The notes under the pieces: generated by a model
The model's input: the letters and a program-made list of their open reading frames with translations, nothing else
Databases searched by the model: none
Told to the model about the DNA's origin: nothing
Made by a program: the position numbers and the translations under genes
Assembly (NCBI GenBank): GCA_028583605.1
Contig: CM053326.1
Coordinates: 33,200,431-33,264,430, forward strand
Direction of reading: 5' to 3'
Length of the DNA: 64,000 nt
Source: Dastarcus helophoroides
Taxonomy: Eukaryota > Arthropoda > Insecta > Coleoptera > Bothrideridae
Part shown: piece by piece, positions 57,061 through 64,000 of the stretch
How positions within the stretch are numbered: the first letter of the stretch is position 1
How the letters are laid out: each line of letters opens with the position of its first letter

Positions 57061-60000
57061 TGATAATTTAGACTTTATCTGTAACGGTAGTCCTTAAAGC
57101 TGGATTAAACTCGAAATTTCTATTTTTTGCTTTTTGGAACTTGAATTCAAAATGTCTCTTTTTTGATTCAAAAATTGGACTTTCTTTCAAAATGTTTCAA
57201 ACTAAAGTTAAATTTAGAATCCAAACTCCTAAAACTAGCACTTATCATTTAATTTTTTCTCAATATTATTTTTTTCTTCTTTTTTCCGATAATTTTGTTT
57301 TTAAATGGACATCTTTAAAAAAAATATTTAAAATGTTCTCTTTCTGTCTGCAAATTTATAGTTCAAGCTCAAAATTTGCTTCTTCAAATTTTGCTTTTTA
57401 TTCCAAAATTTGAATTGTTTCCCGAGCTATCTAATTTTTATCGAAATTTTGGGCTTTAAACAAAAGAAAAAGTTTAAATTATGACATATTTTTTTCTAAA
57501 AATATAAATTTTACACCGAAAATTCTGAATTTAAAGCTAAGACATTTCATGAAAAAGTTTGAAATTTCTCAATTAAAACCAAAGTTTCTTCCTTTGCCTT
57601 GAAATTTATGGTTAAAACTTGAAATTTTCCGTGTTTTTTTTTTAATTTGGACTCTGGAAAACATTTTCATTCTGAATTTTGACCTATTTTATGAAATTTA
57701 AATTTATAATTAAAAATCTGGACATTTTTGGCATGTGTTCCTTTTTTCGATGAGTTTCTTTCAATCTTTTTTAAATCTAGACTAATCCAGTAAAAAGAAG
57801 ATGAAATATCGAGATTTTGCTAACCAATTTTAGGTTTAAGGTTGAGGAAAAAAGTATAAATATCGAGATAAGTTTTAATTTTAATTAATTTTTCAAAACT
57901 GAATGTTTAACTCAAACTTCCCCTGTTATCTCAATATTTTGAGTTTTTTTCGAAATTTCGTTTTTAAAGCTAAAATGCATAGAAACAAGATGAAATTGTC
58001 ACATTTTTTTTCACACGTAACGTTTACGCTCGAAATTCCTTTTTTAACATTTTATAAAATCGAATTTTATCCCAGAATTACGACTGGCCTTAAAATGTGA
58101 CCACTGGATTTTCCCTTAAAATTTGAACTTTTTTTAAAATTTTGACTCATTCATAAATTTAAATAAAATAGATTTTTTTCATAAAAATATTAAGTGTCTT
58201 AAAGATTTAGACTTAATTTCGAAATGTTGAGATTTTCTGAAATTATTGAAATTTTTTTTGGAGAATTCGACTTTTCTTGAAAATTTTGTCGTTTTCGACA
58301 TTTCGAAATTGCACCTTTTCAAAATTTTGACTTTTTTGTGAAAATGTTTACTTTCTCTCGAAATTGAGATTTTTTTTGTAAATGTCGACTTCTTAAAAAA
58401 AGATTCGACATTTCAAATTGTCACATTTATTTTAAAATTGTGGCTTCCAATTTTTGACTTTTGTTCGAAATTTTAATTGCTGTAATTCTTTTTAACTTTC
58501 CTATATTTTTAAAACCGATTTTTTTCAGTATTCACTTTTTTTGAGAACTTCGTCTTTAAAAATGTCAACTGTCTCGCAATTTAAAAATTTCCATTCTTTA
58601 TCGAAATTTCGATTATAAATTTTGATTTATTTCTTTTAAATTTTAAGGTCTTTTAAAAAATTTACCTTTTTAAAAAATTTCAAATCTTTCACAGTTGCAA
58701 GTTTTCAAAATTTTGATTTTTTGAATATTTCGACTCTATTCAAAATTATTCTCTTTGGGTATTTTGTGAATCTTGAATTTTTGATTCTCCATCTTTGAAA
58801 ATTTCGACTTTTTCTAAATATTCCGATTTTATTCAAGTATTGATTTTGTTGAAAAGTAAGATCTTTTTTATTTTATTTTAGTTTTTAAGTTTTACATTGC
58901 CAAAATTTTCTCTGTCCACATCGTCACGACCTATTAGTATGAAATTAGGTAATGTAGACCTTTTATTAATTCGTTAGTTGGAGAAAATTGCTGAAAATAG
59001 CAGCAAATCGTAAAATACCAAAAAAAAATTACGCACTACAAGATGGTACATGTCGCCCCGTTCTCATCCCCCTGCATACTACCGTTAACGTATTGGACAT
59101 TAAAGATTTTTTGTTTTGAAAATAATAACAATTTTGAGGTAAAATTTTAAGGAGACTATGAACTTTCGTCGTAAACTCAGAGATAAAAAATAGCTCTATA
59201 TTGGAACACGATGTATGTATAAAACAATTTTAGATCGAATAACAAATTTTAAAAAAAGCCAAAGTTTGAAGAAAAAATTCGAAATTTCTATAAAAATATC
59301 TTTGAGAGAAAGCAAAAGTTTCCAAAGTCGAAATTGTGAGAGAAAATGCCAAATTCTTCGATAATAGTACCAATTTCGAAAAAAGAACATTGAAACTTGT
59401 GGATTTCTGAGAACAATGATTCTGAAATTTTACTTAGAGAAACTTTTTTAAAAATTAATCGATATTTCAAAAAAAAGTTAAAATTTTAAGAAAAAAATAC
59501 AAAATTAATAGAAAATTATTTTTAAAGGAAAATAGAAATTTGTAGAAAAAAAGTGAGAATTACGAAAAACTCGAAAATTTGATAAAAAAATGTTTCAAGA
59601 TAAAGCTTTCTATAAAAAAGTGGAAATCGAGAAAAATAGTTTTAGTTTTTTTTAAAAAAATTTAGAAACGTAAACATTTTCAAAAATAGTGCCTACATTG
59701 TTGAAGAAATATAAATAAAAATTATATAAAAAAGTGGAAATTTCGACAAATACTGTTTCTTTAAAACACAGAAATGCACAAATTTTTAAAAAAAGTCGAA
59801 ATTTTTATGAATTTTCTTTTGAAAAGTTTCCAATTTTTTTTTAGTATAATAATAAATAAATAATATAATAATAAAATAAGTAAAACGTAGTAATATTGGC
59901 TCAATATTAAAAAAAATTTTAAAAGTGTAAATTTTGAAAAATAGGAAACTTTTCAATGTTTCAAAAAAGTAGAAATTTTTAATAAAAAAACTATAAACAC

Positions 60001-60198
60001 GTGGGAACGTTCTAAAAAATCGTTTATTTTTAAATTTAAAATTTGCAAAAAGGTGGAATTTTTCAAAAAGTTTGGATTTTTTATAGAATTAAAATTTTAA
60101 AAAAGATCAAGGTTTTCAGTCACTCAGAATTTTCAAAAAAGGAGCAATTTTCAAAAAGGGCGAGATTTGCAGTCGATCCAAATTTTCAAATACAAGTT
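57061..60198. repeat. Low-complexity block, T-rich then A-rich
   Basis: T-rich to about 58900, a short complex patch at 58910-59100, then A-rich. Frames are composition artefacts. Confidence 0.55.
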
Positions 60199-60395
60199 TG
60201 GTGGAACGGACTGGTCCTTGGTTATCTTCAAAAATTGAAATACAGAACTTGTCCCCTGAAACCAAGAAAGATTAAATAACACAACAAAGGTTGCTCTAAC
60301 GCAGTCACCTTCAGAGAGAAGATGACAGCTTGGGTGTCGAAACGCGTTAGAGCATTAATCTTTCTTGGTTTCAAGGGACAAGTTCTGTATTTCAA
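60199..60395. mobile_element. Foldback repeat family F, copy iv
   Basis: TGGTGGAACGGACTGGTCCT starts the left arm, and the right arm ends GGGACAAGTTCTGTATTTC. The GAACTTGTCCCCTGAAACC to GATTAA block is matched inverted by TTAATCTTTCTTGGTTTCA. The right arm lacks the CAACAAA segment. The apex (60312-60353) has the best-preserved stem II of the family. Confidence 0.85.
60312..60353 (+). ncRNA. Hammerhead-like motif in foldback copy iv
   Basis: GAAGA, U, the stem GACA/UGUC with loop GCUUGGG, GAAA, ACGCGU, U, AGAG. The CUG of the core is altered here (AGAGAGAAGA), so this copy is probably inactive, but stem II is perfect and compensates relative to copy iii. Confidence 0.4.
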
Positions 60396-62726
60396 AAAAA
60401 AAGTTAAAATATTCAAAAAAAAAGTCGAAAAGTTCAGAAAAAAAAAGAAAAATGAAATGTTTGCAAAAATGTCAATTATGTATTATAAAGGTCGAAATAT
60501 TCAACTTTATCTGTGAAATATTTTACAGGATTTAATATTATTTTTCAGTACTATGAAGACGTAATTATAAAAATGTTTTGAAAAATCAGATGTGAAAATC
60601 ATTTCTCTGAATCAGAGTAAAATTTGTCGACTACTTAGGTAAACACCTAGGCCTCATTGTCTATTGCTACGTTCCCCAAACTCTTTTTTGTCATTATCCG
60701 GTTATTTTTATGCTTTTCCTTCATGTCCCACAAATGGATTTTTTAACTATCTTGAAACTTCGTTTTGCTTCGGCCACTTTATGAGGTTATAAGTCAAAAT
60801 TTCCCTTTTTCCTTCTAGAATGTTTAATTTTCTTTTCTCAAAATTTTAACTTTGATCCCAAAATTTGCCTTGAAATCCTGGTTGAAGTTTTATAGTTTGA
60901 ACTAGTTCTTTTTAATCTTAAAACTGGATTTTGCCACCATGCCGAGTTTGTATTAAAATTTTGGTACTTTTATAGATTTTTTTCGAGCAAGTTTAATTCT
61001 TTATATTTGTCGATATATTCGAGGTTAAATAGAGACTTTATTTCCTCAAAATTTTGAAAATAAAAGTAACTACACATTTTAAACTGCCGACATTTTCAAA
61101 AAGTCAAAATTCTTAGAAGAAGTTGAAATTTGAGAAAGGCTCAAATTCTGAGGGTCAAACTTTAGAACAAACGTTGGATTTTCCCAAAAAAAAGTTAATG
61201 TACAAAATTCGAAATTAAAAAAGTAGCATTTTTTTAAGTCAACAATTGCAAAGAAAATTTGGTGAAAGCCAAAATGTAGAAAAAAGTCAAAATCTCTGTC
61301 TAAATATTCAAAAAACTCAAAATTTTCAAAAAGAAGAAATTTTTATGAATTTTCTTTTGAAAAATTTCGAAATTTTGAGCAAAAAGTCGAAATTTGATTT
61401 TAATTTTTTCATTTTCAATTCAACTATAATATTTTTCAAAATTTTGAATCATATTTAAATCTTGAAATATAGGATTTGTCAATTCGGCCAAAATATTTGA
61501 AATTTCGACCCATGGTTAAAAAATTTATTCTAAAAAGAATTAAATTTCTTAATGTAAGATACCGACTTTTTACATCACCATTTTGGCAATAGAAAAAGTT
61601 ATAAAGAACAAATTAAGACACTTGAGGGTGTTATTCAGTAGTCAATGATTTTAGGACTTCATTAAAAATATTAATCAAAAATATAATCTGGCCACTAGGA
61701 GTGATTTTCTTTAAATTATTAAATATTCTTTATGAGCTTGGTTCCAAACTTTAGCATTACTCATTTTTTCTCATAGAGCTCATATTTTTCCCGAAAATTC
61801 GCATTTTGGGGTTGGCTACTCTAGGTGTAACAGTAACAGATTGATAGTCCCTATTTCTTATGTATTTGGATAAAAACTTTAAACTTCAATTGGACTGTTC
61901 CTTACCTTTTGCCTTTTTGCGAAATTTCAAATAATCCAAAAAATGTAAATAGTTTTCCTCGGTGATAGAATTTCATTTATTATTAAAGTTGTCAGTCAAT
62001 TATTTCAACAAACTTATTCTCTGAAAAATTTATTTTTTGGTGCAAAAAAGTTAACGAAGTAAAAAATAATAAAGAATAATTAATGTAAATCAAACGTTTG
62101 AACATCTTTGTGTTAGTGGAGCTCACATTTCGATCTTAACAGAACATAGAAGAATATATTAAAAGAAACAACTGCCAATTGTGCTAATGCAATGAAAACC
62201 TGTTGGCTAATTTTTTGTTCAATATTTTTTCAGGCGACCATCTTTCAAGCAGCTTCTGTTAAGGGATACTTATCCTTTAGCCCAATTTAAAAGCCATTTG
62301 TGGATATTTCAACCCGCATTGCAAATGACTGTAATATCAAATCTCCCTTCGTCTAAAAAACAGCTTAATAGCTCTTAACAAGGGTACACTATATTTTTTC
62401 TAATAATTTAACATTCAGCCCACGTAAGTGAAGGGTAAATTTAGTTTTATGACCAGCAGAATTGCCTAATTTTTATGATAAATGTGTCTGTAACAGCCTA
62501 AATTTTAAATGGGAAATGAATGCATTACTGTGGATAGCCAACTACTTGAATATATTCAATTTTGGACCATTATTACCTATTTATTAATAAATTGAATGGT
62601 GTATACAGAGGGATTGTTTATTGACCCCAACCATTGCGATCTCGCTTATTTTAACAGCTGCTATGTTTGATTAAATCTCAAATAATCCCAAATAAAACTA
62701 ATACTCTATAAATTATTGGAACAAGA
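60396..62726. other. Low-complexity and mixed DNA, no gene
   Basis: 60665-60965 is the second copy of the repeat at 34950. 61000-61800 is A/T-rich low-complexity DNA. 61800-62726 is mixed, apparently unique sequence. Confidence 0.35.
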
Positions 62727-62865
62727 ATTGAAATACAAATCTTGTTCCCTGAAATCAAGAAAGATTAAAAAACACAACAAATGTTGTTTTTTAATCTTTC
62801 TTGGTTTCAGGGGACAAGATTTGTATTTCAATTTTTGAAGTTAACCAAGAACCAGTCCGAGACTA
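62727..62865. mobile_element. Foldback repeat family F, copy v (apex deleted)
   Basis: TTGAAATACAAATCTTGTTC to AAAAAACACAACAAATGTTG is followed at once by its inverted copy through TTTTTTAATCTTTCTTGGTT to TTTGTATTTCAATTTTTGAA. The hammerhead-bearing apex is missing, leaving an almost spacerless palindrome of about 135 bp. The right end runs on to AACCAAGAACCAGTCCG. Confidence 0.85.
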
Positions 62866-64000
62866 AAAAAAAATGAAATTGTTGTTTCACGTGTTTCTCG
62901 AAAGCTGCCAATGATAGAGGCTTTTAATGAATATATTATTAAAGAAAGCACTTTTTTAAAGGACATGTGACGTCATATTAGATTTTGGCAAATTTGGAAT
63001 GAACCTTTTGACATCCATGTTCAGATTTCTATGATGTTTACTACTTAGCTACTACGAATCCCCAATTTTGTCCTTATTTAGCAAATCTCTTCAGTTATTA
63101 AAAGAGATCAACTTCTCCAGTGCCGCTGGGCGTAAAATGGGCATCCTGTGTAAGGTATCAAATAAAATTTCTTTTCTTAATGCAATTGGTGAAACCAAGA
63201 CATGTTGTGTTGGATAGAAAGCAACATTGTAGGCATCGCAAAATGAAATGAACATCCACGTGATTGACCGAGCAAGAAATTTAAGTTGTATTGTGCAACG
63301 TGGCACCTCTTGATTATTCGCGCGCGGATGTTTTAGGTCACGTTGGCCAAGACTTGTTTACGAACAGCTTTATTTTCATACACTGCATTGGCTAAATTAT
63401 GGTAAATAAGATAGCGATTAGCGAGTTCAATGACCGATAACTACACACATATTTGTCGATTATGCTTCGACATTAGCGTTGGTACAAAAGTTGTTACACA
63501 ATAAGCTCACCTTTGTAAAAATTTTCTCAAGGGTGTTTGGCGTCTGGGGTCTTGTACGTCTGCCTTTAATATTTCATTCCCTCTTATGATGGTGAAGTAG
63601 CTTATTAGTGTGATTACTAGATTACATACCTTTGGACGACTAGTAAATGATAAGAAACTTAAATAACACACATGAATATTTCATGGTGAAAATTTGTTGT
63701 GGAAACTACACCAGAAAAGAAAATAAATTTTACTTAGACTTAGACTTTACGATTAGGATGAAAACTTTTAAGAGTGTATGTCGCGAATGAAATTAGCTAT
63801 TATTTTCGAAATACGTGCATTAGCTCATTTTGAAAGTGACGGTTCTCCACCGTGGCACCCAGCTCTTATTTGAGCAAATAAACCATACTGGTTGTTAAAA
63901 ATTAGAAAAAAAAAACATTGTATCAAAATAAAGAATTATTTATTTTATTTTATTATTTTTTAGGCATTTTATACTTCTGTCAAACTAATTTCAAATTGGA
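62866..64000. other. Mixed DNA; possible hAT-like end near 63837
   Basis: Relatively complex sequence. A 71-codon minus frame (63091-63306) is not recognised. GTGACGGTTCTCCACCGTGG at about 63837 resembles the end of a hAT element reading rightward, but its partner would lie outside the window. Confidence 0.3.

Noticed and set aside
63091..63306. 71-codon minus frame of normal composition
   Set aside because: I considered a retroelement or host exon, but no motif could be recognised and no splice or promoter context is visible.

Overview
The window is nuclear DNA of a large, AT-rich, transposon-dense metazoan genome, most likely an insect or other arthropod. This rests on the element families: a mellifera-type mariner, a DD34E Tc1 element, RTE-type and I/R1-type LINEs, and LTRs with an ATAT target site. 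Species cannot be read from the sequence. I find no intact host gene, tRNA, rRNA or CRISPR array. Almost every recognisable coding stretch is a decayed transposable element, and long open frames elsewhere are by-products of A/T runs.

Layout. 0-12 kb is degenerate low-complexity DNA built on a loose motif (A-rich runs, GTCGAAATTT, TTTGAGAAAA), with three members of a foldback repeat family at 4.8, 5.7 and 10.35 kb, a TATCGATA minisatellite at 2.9 kb and a GC-rich island at 7.15-7.74 kb. 12.16-14.66 kb is a long-inverted-repeat element interrupted by a full-length dead mariner. 14.77-17.4 kb holds two Penelope-type terminal repeats, a solo LTR, a hAT-like end and an RNase H LINE tail. 17.4-20.95 kb is a second inverted-repeat element with a rearranged LINE (copy 1) inside it. 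22.7-25.4 kb is one copy of a duplicated segment carrying an RTE tail and an RNase H LINE tail; the uninterrupted sister copy lies at 29.6-30.7 kb and shows both empty target sites. 25.9-26.1 kb is a palindrome joined to a long ATT microsatellite, and 27.6-28.0 kb is a second solo LTR. 33.8-40.2 kb is a composite of nested inverted repeats whose core is a 1.7-kb foldback with a perfect 62-bp central palindrome. 42.3-44.2 kb is a Tc1 transposon abutting a mariner fragment. LINE copies 2 and 3 lie at 46.4-47.8 kb (minus) and 52.7-54.7 kb (plus). The remainder is more low-complexity DNA, small inverted-repeat elements, two further foldbacks at 60.2 and 62.7 kb, and some apparently unique sequence.

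The most interesting signal is structural. Three otherwise unrelated repeat types carry a hammerhead-ribozyme-like layout: a short stem I, CUGAAGA, a hairpin, CGAAA, a tiny self-complementary stem III ending in U, then a cleavable base. Stem I differs in sequence between the families but remains complementary, and stem II covaries between foldback copies. The foldback elements place this motif at the apex of their own long palindrome, which I do not recognise as a described arrangement.
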